A program made the position numbers and the translations under genes. A DNA stretch of 56,608 nucleotides. Origin: Gammaproteobacteria bacterium. Its GTDB lineage: Bacteria > Pseudomonadota > Gammaproteobacteria > Eutrophobiales > Eutrophobiaceae. Each line of letters begins with the position of its first letter. The stretch's first letter is position 1. A model generated the notes under the pieces. It had not been told where the DNA came from, did no database searches, and saw only the letters and a list, made by a program, of their open reading frames with translations. Location of the stretch: contig JAPOQU010000046.1 of the NCBI GenBank assembly GCA_026710545.1, positions 1 through 56,608 on the forward strand, in the 5' to 3' direction. Of this stretch, positions 8,533 to 17,705 are shown in pieces.

Positions 8533-10281
8533 ATGGATACCGAAGTAAAAATCAGCAGCATCGACCCAATCAGGGCTTCCGTTATCGGCAGCCGTCTCGA
8601 TGCGATCAGCAAGGAAATCGGGCAGACCATGTTACGCACTTCACGCTCGCCGATTTTTTCCGAAGCGCGTGACTTCGTCACCGGTATCTTTGACAAGGAC
8701 CTGCGCCTGGTAGCCCAGACGGCTTATATTCCGGTATTGATGGGCGCCCTGCCTTATGCGATAAGGAGTATTGCCGGGACGTTTGCAGGTGACGTCAATG
8801 AAGGTGATATCTTCATCCTGAACGACCCGTACCGCGGCAATAACCATCCCCCGGACATCAATATCGCCAAACCGGTTTTCTATAAAGGCGACATCGAATT
8901 CTGGACGATATGCAAGGGTCATCACGCCGACGTCGGGGGCGGGGGAGTGGCCGGGTATAACCCTGAAGCAAGAAGCGTGTGGGAGGAGTGCATCCGTATC
9001 CCGCCGGCCAAGTTATACGACGCGGGCAAGCCGAACAAGGCATTATGGGACACCATCCTGCTGAACGTGCACCTGCCGTTCCTGGTGGAAGGCGACCTGC
9101 ATTGCGAAGTGGGCGCAGTCACCAAGGGCGAACGCAGCCTGCTGGCGTTATTGAACAAGTACGGACCCGACCAGGTCAACCTCGCCATCGACCAGATTTT
9201 TGACGCCTCGGAGAAACAGATGCGTGCGGCCATCGCTACCGTGCCCGATGGCGAGTACCGCGCCGAACGTTTCGTCGACCACGACGGCATTAACAAGGAC
9301 AGGATGATTGCGGTCAGGTTGACCATCAGGGTCGAGAACGAAGACATCACCTTTGATTTCAGCGGCAGCGACCCGCAGGCGGCCGGCTACGTGAACAGCA
9401 CCGTGCCGAACACGCTGTCCTCGGCTTACCTGGCCCTGTTCATGTCCATCGGCTCTGAAATCAGGTTCAACGAAGGTGCGTTGCGCGCGCTGCACGCGGT
9501 TGCGCCTGAAGGCACAATCGTGAACCCCTCGGAACCGGCGCCGGTAACAGGCTGTACCATCAACACCGCGCAGACCATTATCGAGGCAGCCTGGCTGGCC
9601 TTGTCCCAGGCCGTGCCTGACCAGGTTGATGCCGGCTGGGCGCGCTGGTGCGCACCCGCCACGATGGGTATGAATCCGCGCACCGGACGCTTGTTCGGTG
9701 ACATTCATTTCATGTGTAAAGGCGGTGGCGGCGCATCAAAAGGGCTGGACGGCTGGGACCATATCGGCACCGTAGTCTGCGCCGGCGGGGTGCGGGCGCC
9801 GGACCCGGAACTGCATGAACTGGTCAATCCCTACACGGTTTTACAATATGAATACTGGCCGGACAGCGCCGGCGCCGGTGAGTGGCGCGGCGGCATGGGT
9901 ACGATCTATCGCTGGCGGGTTGAAGCCGATAATATTGCCGTTGCCAATTTCGGCGGGGGTAACCGGGAAGCAACGGTGCCATTTGGCCTGGAGGGCGGCA
10001 AAGCGGCGCCGCAACACCAGTTGTACCTGAAAAAAGGCGATGAAACAATCGATGTGGACGCGGAAAGTTTTTATGACTACGGCACGGGAGATATATTTGA
10101 GATCTATCAAAGCGGGGGAGGCGGATTTGGCAACCCGTTGCGGCGCCCCGTTGCAAAAGTCAGGGACGATGTGGTGAACGGGCTGATATCCGCTGAAAAA
10201 GCCCGGGAAGATTACGGTGTTGTGATCGACCCGGAGTCTTTTGCCGTCGACGAAACAGAGACGCAAGCACTCAGAGGCTAG
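8533..10281 (+). CDS. hyuB: hydantoinase/oxoprolinase family subunit B
   Basis: 582 residues of the HyuB family, the partner of HyuA. The start at 8533 (MDTEVKISSIDP) was chosen because the 32 codons before it contain the palindromic repeat and are not family-like. Recognisable segments are RTSRSPIFSEARDF near the N-terminus, GDIFILNDPYRGNNHPPD, KGHHADVGG (likely metal or substrate region), and the glycine-rich C-terminal SGGGGFGNPL. HyuA and HyuB form a heteromeric ATP-dependent hydrolase or carboxylase in the cytoplasm. The gap to the mutase gene holds one more palindromic repeat, and no terminator is evident. Confidence 0.9.
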   Translation: MDTEVKISSIDPIRASVIGSRLDAISKEIGQTMLRTSRSPIFSEARDFVTGIFDKDLRLVAQTAYIPVLMGALPYAIRSIAGTFAGDVNEGDIFILNDPYRGNNHPPDINIAKPVFYKGDIEFWTICKGHHADVGGGGVAGYNPEARSVWEECIRIPPAKLYDAGKPNKALWDTILLNVHLPFLVEGDLHCEVGAVTKGERSLLALLNKYGPDQVNLAIDQIFDASEKQMRAAIATVPDGEYRAERFVDHDGINKDRMIAVRLTIRVENEDITFDFSGSDPQAAGYVNSTVPNTLSSAYLALFMSIGSEIRFNEGALRALHAVAPEGTIVNPSEPAPVTGCTINTAQTIIEAAWLALSQAVPDQVDAGWARWCAPATMGMNPRTGRLFGDIHFMCKGGGGASKGLDGWDHIGTVVCAGGVRAPDPELHELVNPYTVLQYEYWPDSAGAGEWRGGMGTIYRWRVEADNIAVANFGGGNREATVPFGLEGGKAAPQHQLYLKKGDETIDVDAESFYDYGTGDIFEIYQSGGGGFGNPLRRPVAKVRDDVVNGLISAEKAREDYGVVIDPESFAVDETETQALRG

Positions 10282-10289
10282 TCCGCATG

Positions 10290-10313
10290 TTTGAACTTGC
10301 CGGCAGGTTCAAA
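10290..10313. repeat. 24-bp near-perfect palindrome after hyuB
   Basis: TTTGAAC at 10290-10296 and GTTCAAA at 10307-10313 flank TTGCCGGCAG; only one base pair of the 24-base palindrome is mismatched. It may be an operator or hairpin at the hyuB-mutase junction. It differs in sequence from the GGGG(A/T)C repeats. Confidence 0.5.
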
Positions 10314-10345
10314 GATGAAGTCTGTTGTTTTCCTGCCCGGGGGCA

Positions 10346-10370
10346 GGGGACAGATTTGAAATCTGTCCCC
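10346..10370. repeat. GGGGACAGATTT palindromic element
   Basis: A perfect 25-base palindrome, GGGGACAGATTT then G then AAATCTGTCCCC, in the 130-base gap between hyuB and the mutase gene. Confidence 0.9.
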
Positions 10371-10411
10371 GAAAAGTTCAACAGCCCCCATAGCGCGCCG
10401 GAGTGATAATT

Positions 10412-12052
10412 ATGGAAAGAGCCGAACAGATTAAAGAATCAGTACGCGACAGCGAAGACCAGGTGTTTGAAACCGCCTCGGGGATTCCCATAGAGGAATT
10501 ATACGGCCCTGCGCATGTCGCGGAAGAGCACCGGGATGATGCGGTCGGCGAACCGGGCGATTACCCGTTTACCCGGGGACCCTACCGCAACATGTACCGC
10601 GGCCGTATCTGGACCCGGCGCTTCCAGGTCGGTTTCGGATCGCCGCAGGAGAGCAACGAACGGATTAAATTCCTGCATAAACACGGCGCCAACGGCTTTG
10701 TCATTACCATTGACCTGCCCACTTCCTACGGCTTCGATTCAGATGATCCCATCGCCGAAGGTGAGGTAGGCGTGACCGGCCTTGCACTCAGCACGCTGGA
10801 AGACATGCGCGCGCTGTATGACGGATTTGGCCCGGACACGGTATCCTACGCCTTGTCGATACGCCCGCCGGTATCGTCGGTCTCGCTGGCGATGCTGGCC
10901 TGTGTCGCCGAAGAGAAGGGTATCCCGCTGGCCAGCGTGATAGGGACGCAGCAGAATGACCCGTTCTACCAGATGAGCGGCGGGCCGCTGCAGACCACGA
11001 CCCGGTTTTTTCCCATGCAGGGTACCCTGCGGCTGTGTATCGACAACATCGAGTTCATGACAAACAACATGCCGCGCCTGAACTGGATGGTGACCAACGG
11101 TTACAACCTGCGGGAAACCGGCGTCAATGCCATCGAAGACGGGGCGTTTACCCTCGGCCATGCCTTCGATATATTCAGGATGGCAAAGGAACGGGGGCTC
11201 GATATCAACCGCTTCCCGAAACGCGCCTCGTTTTTCCTGTCCTGCTCCATCGATTTTTTTGAAGAGATTGCCAAGTTCCGCGCCATGCGGCGGTTGTACG
11301 CCAGGACCATGAAGGAAGAGTTCGGCGCTACCGACCCGGCCTGCCAGCGCATGCGCTTTTCCGTGCAGTCGGCCGGCAATACCCTCACTACGCAACAACC
11401 TGAAGTCAATATCGTACGCGCAGGCATCGAGGCCATGGCCGCGGTATTCGGCGGCGCCCAATCGATCCACCTGTGTTCCTACGATGAGGGGCACGGCTTG
11501 CCCACGGAGGAATCATCGCGTATCGCGCTGAGGACCCAGCAGGTAATTGCTTACGAATCCGGCGTTACCAAAACGGTGGACCCGCTGGGTGGGTCATATT
11601 ACGTGGAACACCTGACCGATAAAATCGAGAGCGAGATAAACGCCAAGCTGGTTGAAATCGAGGAGCATGGCGGCATGGCCAGGGCCATACAGGACGGCTG
11701 GCTGGAAGAGCAGATCAATGCCGCCCGCTACCGCAACCAGCGCGACCTGGATTCCGGGCGCAAACCGCTGGTCGGGGTAAACCGCTATACCATCCCTGAT
11801 GAGGAAGAGCGGCGCATAAGGGTACACAAGATAAAGGCGGATGAATGGGGAGAAAAACGCAGCCAGTACCTGTCGGCATTCCGCAATAACAGGGACAACC
11901 GGAAATGGAGTGATGCCATGGCCCATCTCGAAAACGCCTGGAAAGCGGGAGAAAACATGGTGCCGGTCATCATGAACGCGTTGCGTAACAATGCCACCAT
12001 GGGCGAGATACACGAGGTCATGCGCAATGCCCAGAACTGGTCCTTCAGGTAA
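10412..12052 (+). CDS. B12-dependent acyl-CoA mutase, large subunit, divergent type
   Basis: 546 residues of the methylmalonyl-CoA mutase catalytic fold without a fused B12 domain, as in 2-hydroxyisobutyryl-CoA mutase (HcmA) or isobutyryl-CoA mutase. ATG at 10412 follows GGAG by 8 bases; the GTG at 10403 is less likely. Family hallmarks include IDLPTSYGFDSDDP, GTQQND, FSVQSAGNTLT and DPLGGSYYVE. By ungapped comparison with Propionibacterium methylmalonyl-CoA mutase recalled from memory, Tyr89 corresponds to Gln72 (in RRFQVGFG), Ala116, which is Asp117 in HcmA, to Thr99, and His244 to Asn232 (in NGYNLRETG). This combination fits none of the characterised mutases I know, so substrate is left open. 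The B12-binding subunit is the next gene, and ligase plus MeaB follow, an arrangement like the hcm operon. Confidence 0.88.
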   Translation: MERAEQIKESVRDSEDQVFETASGIPIEELYGPAHVAEEHRDDAVGEPGDYPFTRGPYRNMYRGRIWTRRFQVGFGSPQESNERIKFLHKHGANGFVITIDLPTSYGFDSDDPIAEGEVGVTGLALSTLEDMRALYDGFGPDTVSYALSIRPPVSSVSLAMLACVAEEKGIPLASVIGTQQNDPFYQMSGGPLQTTTRFFPMQGTLRLCIDNIEFMTNNMPRLNWMVTNGYNLRETGVNAIEDGAFTLGHAFDIFRMAKERGLDINRFPKRASFFLSCSIDFFEEIAKFRAMRRLYARTMKEEFGATDPACQRMRFSVQSAGNTLTTQQPEVNIVRAGIEAMAAVFGGAQSIHLCSYDEGHGLPTEESSRIALRTQQVIAYESGVTKTVDPLGGSYYVEHLTDKIESEINAKLVEIEEHGGMARAIQDGWLEEQINAARYRNQRDLDSGRKPLVGVNRYTIPDEEERRIRVHKIKADEWGEKRSQYLSAFRNNRDNRKWSDAMAHLENAWKAGENMVPVIMNALRNNATMGEIHEVMRNAQNWSFR

Positions 12053-12164
12053 ATAGAGAGAAAAGGGGACAGATTTAAAAATCTGTCCCCGGTTATACGG
12101 TCAGGTAAATAGAGTGAAAAGAGGACGGATTTCGAATTCAGGGGACAGGTTTAAACCTGTCCCC
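12045..12164. repeat. two palindromic elements within a 56-bp duplicated unit
   Basis: Palindromes with GGGGACAG ends lie at 12065-12090 (GGGGACAGATTT arms) and 12141-12164 (GGGGACAGGTTT arms). The end of the mutase gene, TCAGGTAAATAGAG at 12045, recurs at 12101 followed by a worn palindrome half (GAGGACGGATTT). The gene's tail, including its stop codon, was therefore duplicated with the repeat. Confidence 0.8.
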
Positions 12165-12189
12165 GATGGCGTTCTCCAGAGAGACTGAA

Positions 12190-12579
12190 ATGATTGACAA
12201 GAACAGAATTCTACTCGCAAAGATGGGGCTGGACTGCCATGACACGGGAGTCATCACCGTGGCCCAGCAACTGCGGGAAGGCGGTTTCGAGGTCATCTAC
12301 CTGGGACTGCACAACAGCGCCGACCAGGTTGCCAAGGCGGCGCTGGAGGAAGACGCGGACCTGATCGGTGTCAGCTTCCTGTCCGGCCAGCACGTTACCC
12401 AGGTGCGCAAACTGATTGACAGCCTGCGCGCCCGGCAACTGGAGGTGCCGGTTGTCTGCGGCGGCGTGATCCCGGATGACGACGCTGAAGAACTGCTGGG
12501 CATGGGCGTCAGTGAGGTCATCAGACCCGGCACCCTGACAGAAGAGTTGCTTGACAAGGTCAGGCGCGCATTGGGTTAA
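12190..12579 (+). CDS. B12-binding small subunit of the acyl-CoA mutase
   Basis: 129 residues forming a single cobalamin-binding domain. The lower-ligand motif DxHxxG is present as GLDCHDTG (Asp15, His17, Gly20), and GVSFLSGQH plus GGVIPDDD match the later loops holding the cofactor tail. It would supply adenosylcobalamin to the large subunit encoded just upstream. The start at 12190 is preferred over 12166 because the latter lies against the palindromic repeat; the ribosome binding site (GAGAG) is weak. Eleven bases separate it from the ligase gene. Confidence 0.9.
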   Translation: MIDKNRILLAKMGLDCHDTGVITVAQQLREGGFEVIYLGLHNSADQVAKAALEEDADLIGVSFLSGQHVTQVRKLIDSLRARQLEVPVVCGGVIPDDDAEELLGMGVSEVIRPGTLTEELLDKVRRALG

Positions 12580-12590
12580 TACGGCATGTT

Positions 12591-14120
12591 ATGATCCTGG
12601 ATGACATCGTCCGTCGCAACGGATTGCGTTTTCCGGAAAAACCGGCGTTGGTCTGTAACGGCGCCGGTTGTTCCTGGGCAGAGCTGGACCGGCGGGTAAA
12701 CAAGCTCGGTAATGCTTTCCTGGATGCCGGATTGCAGGGCGGTGACCGCGTCGCGGTATTGCTCGGCAATTGCAGTGAATACTTTGAAATCTATTTTGCC
12801 TGCGCCAGAACCGGGCTGGTCGCGGTCCCCGTCAATTACCGGCTGACCGGCCATGAACTTGACCAGATTATCGACCATGCGGGACCGTCCCTGTTGATCA
12901 CCGATACCGGATATGTAGAGCAGGCGAGGGCTATACAGTCCTTGCCGGCGCAACGCTGGTGCATATCCGCCGCCGCCGTGCAGGGGTTTAAGGACTACCA
13001 TACAATCATGGATACGGCAGAGGCCGCGCCTGTCTCCTGTGACGGAAATGATATCTTCGCCATATTTTATACCAGCGGCACCACCGGCCTGCCCAAGGGC
13101 GCCCTGGTGTCCCACCGGAACCTGGAAATGAACGGTTACAACCAGGCTATCGCCGACCGCGCCGTACCCGGCGACGTCAACCTGCTGGCGACGCCCATCT
13201 ACCACATGGGCGCGGTCTTCATGGCGCTGACCTACATGATGCTCGGTTGCACCCAGCATATTCTCAGGAAGTTCGATCCCGGCGCCTGGCTGGGGTTGCT
13301 GGAACAGAGCCGCGCCAGCGTGGCGTTGCTGGTGCCGACGATGATCAATGCGGTCCTGAGTGATGCGGACTTGGGAAACTATGATATTTCCTCCCTGCGG
13401 CTGATTTTCTACGGTGGCGGCCCCATGCCGGTATCCGTGCTGGAGCGGGCCATCGACCGGCTGGGCTGCGGCTTTACCCAGGGCTACGGGCTGACCGAAA
13501 CCCTGGAGGCGACGTTCCTGGTCAGCGCTGACCACGTGATTAACGGAACCGAAACGCAGACCCGGCGCCTGGCCTCCGCCGGGCGTGAAGCCGTGGGCGC
13601 CGAGGTCAGGATAGTCGATGATGCAGGGGTTGATTTGCCCGGCGGTGAGACAGGCGAAATCCTGGTCAAGAGCGAGTCGGTCATAGCCGGGTACTGGAAC
13701 AATCCGGAGGAAACCGCAAACGCAATCAGGGACGGCTGGTTCCATACCGGCGACCTGGGATACCTCGATGATGAGCGTTACCTGTTCGTCGTCGACAGGA
13801 AAAAAGACATGGTGGTCAGCGGCGGCGTCAATATCTATTCCAAGGAGATTGAGAGTGTACTGCACCGGCACCCGGCAGTACTCGAGGCCGCGGTTATCGG
13901 CCTGCCGGATGAAGCATGGGGAGAGGTTGTAACGGCGGTCATTTCAACCCGGCCTGGACGCGCAGTGACCGGCCAGGCACTGATTGACTTCTGCAGGACT
14001 TCGCTCGCCGGTTATAAAAAGCCCAGAAAAGTCTTTTTCATGGATGAATTGCCGAAAAATCCCAGCGGAAAAATCCTGAAACGGGTGTTGCGGGATAACC
14101 TGGCAAATGTTGTTAAATGA
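12591..14120 (+). CDS. acyl-CoA ligase (AMP-binding family)
   Basis: 509 residues of the adenylate-forming CoA ligase family. The phosphate loop YTSGTTGLPKGALVSH, the A5 motif YGLTET, the hinge motif GWFHTGDLGYLDD and the C-terminal lysine motif NPSGKILKR are all present, so it should be active. It activates a carboxylic acid with ATP to an acyl-AMP and then to the acyl-CoA. Between a B12 mutase and MeaB it most likely makes the mutase substrate, as the 2-hydroxyisobutyrate CoA ligase does in the hcm operon. The chain specificity cannot be read from sequence. Its stop overlaps the start of meaB by four bases (ATGA). Confidence 0.92.
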   Translation: MILDDIVRRNGLRFPEKPALVCNGAGCSWAELDRRVNKLGNAFLDAGLQGGDRVAVLLGNCSEYFEIYFACARTGLVAVPVNYRLTGHELDQIIDHAGPSLLITDTGYVEQARAIQSLPAQRWCISAAAVQGFKDYHTIMDTAEAAPVSCDGNDIFAIFYTSGTTGLPKGALVSHRNLEMNGYNQAIADRAVPGDVNLLATPIYHMGAVFMALTYMMLGCTQHILRKFDPGAWLGLLEQSRASVALLVPTMINAVLSDADLGNYDISSLRLIFYGGGPMPVSVLERAIDRLGCGFTQGYGLTETLEATFLVSADHVINGTETQTRRLASAGREAVGAEVRIVDDAGVDLPGGETGEILVKSESVIAGYWNNPEETANAIRDGWFHTGDLGYLDDERYLFVVDRKKDMVVSGGVNIYSKEIESVLHRHPAVLEAAVIGLPDEAWGEVVTAVISTRPGRAVTGQALIDFCRTSLAGYKKPRKVFFMDELPKNPSGKILKRVLRDNLANVVK

Positions 14121-15085
14121 ATATTGACGGCAAGTTCACAACCAGGCTGCTCGACCGGGACCGGGCGACTATTGCCCGGGCCATATCGGTGGTGGAAGCC
14201 GGGGGTGATGCGGCGTACCGGTTGCTCGACAGCATCCATGCGCGTACGGGCCGTGCATACAGGGTGGGCATAACCGGACCGCCGGGGGCGGGCAAATCCA
14301 CCCTGGCCGGGGAGGTCACCCGGACCCTGCGCCAGGCCGGTCACAGTGTCGCAATCATAGCCGTTGACCCGACCAGTCCGTTCACTTCCGGCGCGCTGCT
14401 CGGGGACCGGGTGCGCATGGCGGACCTGGACAACGATGAGAACGTATTCATCCGCAGCATGGCCACCCGTGGAACGGGAGGCGGCCTGGGCGCAAGCACC
14501 GCCGATGTGGCCGATATATTTGACGCGGCAGGGTTTGATTACATATTCGTAGAGAGCGCGGGCGTGGGCCAGACCGAACTGGACGTACGCCACCTGGTGG
14601 ATACCACCGTCGTGGTGCTGGTGCCCGAGGCAGGGGACCAGATCCAGGCGGCCAAGGCGGGCCTGATGGAGATCGCAGATATCTTCGTGATGAACAAGTG
14701 CGACCGGCCCGGCAGCAGCACGGCCATGCAGTCATTGCAGTCCGCGGCCAGCTTCAGGAATCACGGCGACAGTCAGTGGCAGACAGGGGTCATTGAAACC
14801 GCGGCCACCGAGTCCCGGGGTACGGCTGAACTGGTTGAGGAGATCCTGCGCCACAAAGCCTGGCTGCGCGCAACGGGCCGACAGCGCGGCCTCCTGCACA
14901 AGCGGGCAGAACAAAGACTGCAAAGACGCATCAGCGAGGCGGTGGACAACCGGGTATGGTCGGCTGAAAACAGGCAGTACCTGGCAAATGCATTAGCGCA
15001 GGTCATGGCCGGCGAGCTATCGCAGGATAGCGTAGTCAGGGAAATATGCGCCAGGATAAAACTGCCGGATAAGTGCGATGAGTAA
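14117..15085 (+). CDS. meaB: MeaB/ArgK-type G-protein chaperone of the B12 mutase
   Basis: 322 residues. The P-loop GPPGAGKST is at residues 54-62, DPTSPFTSGALLGDRVRM and the ESAGVGQTE switch region follow, and NKCD gives guanine specificity. MeaB proteins gate loading of adenosylcobalamin into the mutase and protect it from inactivation. Its presence inside this operon strongly links the mutase large and small subunits to a functioning B12 enzyme. It overlaps the ligase by 4 bases and the next dehydrogenase by 8, so translation is coupled. Confidence 0.95.
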   Translation: MNIDGKFTTRLLDRDRATIARAISVVEAGGDAAYRLLDSIHARTGRAYRVGITGPPGAGKSTLAGEVTRTLRQAGHSVAIIAVDPTSPFTSGALLGDRVRMADLDNDENVFIRSMATRGTGGGLGASTADVADIFDAAGFDYIFVESAGVGQTELDVRHLVDTTVVVLVPEAGDQIQAAKAGLMEIADIFVMNKCDRPGSSTAMQSLQSAASFRNHGDSQWQTGVIETAATESRGTAELVEEILRHKAWLRATGRQRGLLHKRAEQRLQRRISEAVDNRVWSAENRQYLANALAQVMAGELSQDSVVREICARIKLPDKCDE

Positions 15086-16808
15086 CAGTTATACGGCGCC
15101 GCTGGACGATACGTTATTTATTCTCGAGCATGTTATCCGTTGGGAAACATTGTTCGATCTGCCGGCCTACCGGCACGTCGACAGCGACCTGGCCAGGGCG
15201 GTGCTCACGGAGGGCGCAAAATTCTGCGAGCAGGTGCTGGGACCCATTAACGCCGTTGGCGACGAACAGGGGAGTGTGATACAGGATGGCAAGGTCAAGA
15301 CTCCCGACGGGTTCAGGGAAGCCTACAAGTCGTTCACGGCGGCAGGCTGGCCGGGTCTGGACATGCCGGAAGAATTCGGCGGACAGCAACTTCCGCTGAC
15401 GGTACAGGTTGCATTTGCGGAAATGCTCAACGGCGCCTGCCTGTCATTTGCCATGCTGCCCCTGATGCTGCGCGCCGCGTCCAGGCTGCTGATCGACCAT
15501 GCCGCTGAGGACTTAAAGCAGCAGGTAGTCCCCAGACTGATCAAGGGCGAGTGGGGAGCAACAATCTGCATATCGGAAGCGCAGGCCGGCTCAGACGTCG
15601 GACGCATAAAAACCACGGCCGAAATTCAGGCCGACGGCAGCTACCGGTTGACCGGCACCAAGGTCTTTATCACCTATGCCGACCACGACCTCACCGGGCA
15701 GATAATCCACCTGGTGCTGGCCAGGACGCCGGGCGCGCCGCCCGGGACCCGGGGGATCAGCCTGTTCCTGGTGCCCAAACTGATGTTCGACGGCGGGCAG
15801 GCCAACGGGGTGCGCGTCGAGCGGCTGGAAAAGAAAATGGGCCTGAAGGCCTCGCCCACCTGCGTGATGCGCCTTGAAGACGCGACAGGCTATCGTATCG
15901 GCGAGGAAAACAGGGGTCTGAACGCCATGTTCACCATGGTCAACCTGATGCGCCTGGAAGTGTCCGTGCAAGGCCCGGCAATCGGCGCCGCAGCCACGGC
16001 AAAGGCGTTGAAATATGCCGCTGAGCGACCCCAGGGCGGCGCGCCGGACGCCGGTGCGGTGAATATCATCGAACACGCGGATGTGAAACGCATGCTGCTG
16101 CTCATGCACTGCAGGACCATGGCGATGCGCGCCCTGGTATTTGAAGCGGCAAGCAATCTTGACCTCGCCCGCCACGGGGGAGATGAAGACAGCAGACAGC
16201 AAGCGCTGCAACTGGCCGAATTTTTATTGCCGGTGTGCAAGGCCTGCGGTTCCGAGACCGGCTTCGACGTGGCCAGCCTGGCCGTGCAGGTATTCGGCGG
16301 GCATGGCTATATCACTGAGTCGGGCGTTGAGCAGTATGTCAGGGATGTGCGGGTGGCAGCGATCTATGAAGGCACGAACGGCATCCAGGCGCTGGACCTG
16401 GTGACCCGTAAGCTGCTGCGGGATCAGGGCGCCAGGTTTCAGACGCTGACGGGTAAAATCGCATCGACACTGGCCGGGATCAGTGTTACGGGTCCGATTG
16501 AACAGATTTACCTGGCTACGCAGACAGGACTGGCCGTGCTGGAACGTACCACAAGGCATGTTATGCAAATGGCGTCGGATCAGCGATGGCCCGACGTAGA
16601 ATTTATCGCAAAGGATTATTGCCTGCTCACGGGTCTTGTCGCCGGTGCATGGATGTGGTTGCGAATCGCCCATGCGACCGGTGGATATGACCGGGACAAG
16701 CTGTTAAACAATATCAACTGCGCCAGGTTTTACGCCGAATATCTTATGCCGGAGATGCACACCCTGGCGCATCGCATAAATATCAGTTTTTCGGAGATGG
16801 AGGGATAA
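15078..16808 (+). CDS. acyl-CoA dehydrogenase, DmdC-like long form
   Basis: 576 residues, longer than the common 380-residue dehydrogenases and like the DmdC (3-methylmercaptopropionyl-CoA dehydrogenase) branch with an extra C-terminal domain. CISEAQAGSDVGRIKT marks the FAD region. IYEGTNGIQALDL near residue 431 carries the catalytic glutamate in the place used by this branch. It would introduce a 2,3-double bond in an acyl-CoA and pass electrons to ETF. It is the last gene of the operon that starts with hyuA. Only six bases separate its stop from that of the convergent membrane-anchor gene. Confidence 0.92.
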   Translation: MSNSYTAPLDDTLFILEHVIRWETLFDLPAYRHVDSDLARAVLTEGAKFCEQVLGPINAVGDEQGSVIQDGKVKTPDGFREAYKSFTAAGWPGLDMPEEFGGQQLPLTVQVAFAEMLNGACLSFAMLPLMLRAASRLLIDHAAEDLKQQVVPRLIKGEWGATICISEAQAGSDVGRIKTTAEIQADGSYRLTGTKVFITYADHDLTGQIIHLVLARTPGAPPGTRGISLFLVPKLMFDGGQANGVRVERLEKKMGLKASPTCVMRLEDATGYRIGEENRGLNAMFTMVNLMRLEVSVQGPAIGAAATAKALKYAAERPQGGAPDAGAVNIIEHADVKRMLLLMHCRTMAMRALVFEAASNLDLARHGGDEDSRQQALQLAEFLLPVCKACGSETGFDVASLAVQVFGGHGYITESGVEQYVRDVRVAAIYEGTNGIQALDLVTRKLLRDQGARFQTLTGKIASTLAGISVTGPIEQIYLATQTGLAVLERTTRHVMQMASDQRWPDVEFIAKDYCLLTGLVAGAWMWLRIAHATGGYDRDKLLNNINCARFYAEYLMPEMHTLAHRINISFSEMEG

Positions 16809-16814
16809 AACCGA

Positions 16815-17705
16815 TCAATCCCGGCTGAACACGAATTTATCTTTCTCCCTCCTTACCGGCGGTTTAATGGCCGGACGGCCTTTCTGCAACTTGCCAAGAG
16901 CGTAGCCCTGCACCTGCGCGGCTTTGGCTATGATGGTGAACTTCATCAGCCAGCCACCGGCCGTCGCCAGGATGCAGGCCAGTAATGCCAGCGGGGCCAG
17001 CAGGGCCGGCTGGACAATGACCGTGACCAGCAGCAGCAGCGGCAGGGCGTTGCCCAGGATGACCTGGGGTCTGTCGATACCGTCCAGGACCTTCAGCGCG
17101 GCCGGGGGTGCATTGTTGGCCGCCATTCGCTGCCGGTAATTACGCCAGCTCACCAACCGCCAGCCCAGCAGCCCCATCAGCAAGTACAGGAGCCATCCCT
17201 GCGCGGCATTGGAAACGATGAGCAGGATGGACAGGATGGCCGCGCCCTCTGCCAGCCCGGTACTGATGATCAGCGGCACCACCGCCGGCTCGCGCCAGGC
17301 CGGGATGCCCTTGCTGGCTTTGAGGATCCTGCCCTGGCAGTAGAGGAACAGGAAACCCAGCAACCCTGCCGCGGCAAGCAGGCTGGGGGCCTGCATGAGT
17401 ACGCCGGTAAACGTGGCGGCAAACAGCAGCACGGAGACGGACGCCTCCCGGGTCATCCAGGACGTCTGGGGGTGGAAGAATACGTGCAGGAAACGCCACG
17501 GGCGGCCGATCTCCAGCCACACCAGGAACAATCCCAGGCCCACGAATACCAGTGCAGCCAGACCGATGACCAGGTTCGGCGTGCCGGGCCAGGAGGCGAT
17601 GGCCGCCATGAGTATCAGGGCGCCGCCGCTGCCGCCGAACATGAAATTCCCCGCCGCGCGCCAGTCCCACTGGGTCTGCAAGGCATTGCCGAACGTGTTG
17701 CTCAT
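16815..17705 (-). CDS. molybdoenzyme membrane anchor subunit (DmsC/PadD-like)
   Basis: 296 residues with about eight hydrophobic helices (for example GALILMAAIASW, LALVFVGLGLFLVWL-like and LPLLLLVTVIV segments), in the pattern of DMSO-reductase anchor subunits. The start at 17705 overlaps the stop of the iron-sulfur subunit by four bases (ATGA); the longer open frame reaching 17972 is an artefact of overlap with that gene. It should pass electrons between the quinone pool and the iron-sulfur subunit. It is the third gene of the molybdoenzyme operon. Confidence 0.82.
   Translation of the reverse strand: MSNTFGNALQTQWDWRAAGNFMFGGSGGALILMAAIASWPGTPNLVIGLAALVFVGLGLFLVWLEIGRPWRFLHVFFHPQTSWMTREASVSVLLFAATFTGVLMQAPSLLAAAGLLGFLFLYCQGRILKASKGIPAWREPAVVPLIISTGLAEGAAILSILLIVSNAAQGWLLYLLMGLLGWRLVSWRNYRQRMAANNAPPAALKVLDGIDRPQVILGNALPLLLLVTVIVQPALLAPLALLACILATAGGWLMKFTIIAKAAQVQGYALGKLQKGRPAIKPPVRREKDKFVFSRD

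Noticed and set aside
10412..12052. Calling the mutase methylmalonyl-CoA or 2-hydroxyisobutyryl-CoA mutase
   Set aside because: The residues that decide substrate fit neither enzyme by eye, so only the family is given.
12576..13871. 431-codon minus-strand open frame opposite the CoA ligase
   Set aside because: It lies entirely within the ligase gene, which has all family motifs in the other strand; no independent signals.
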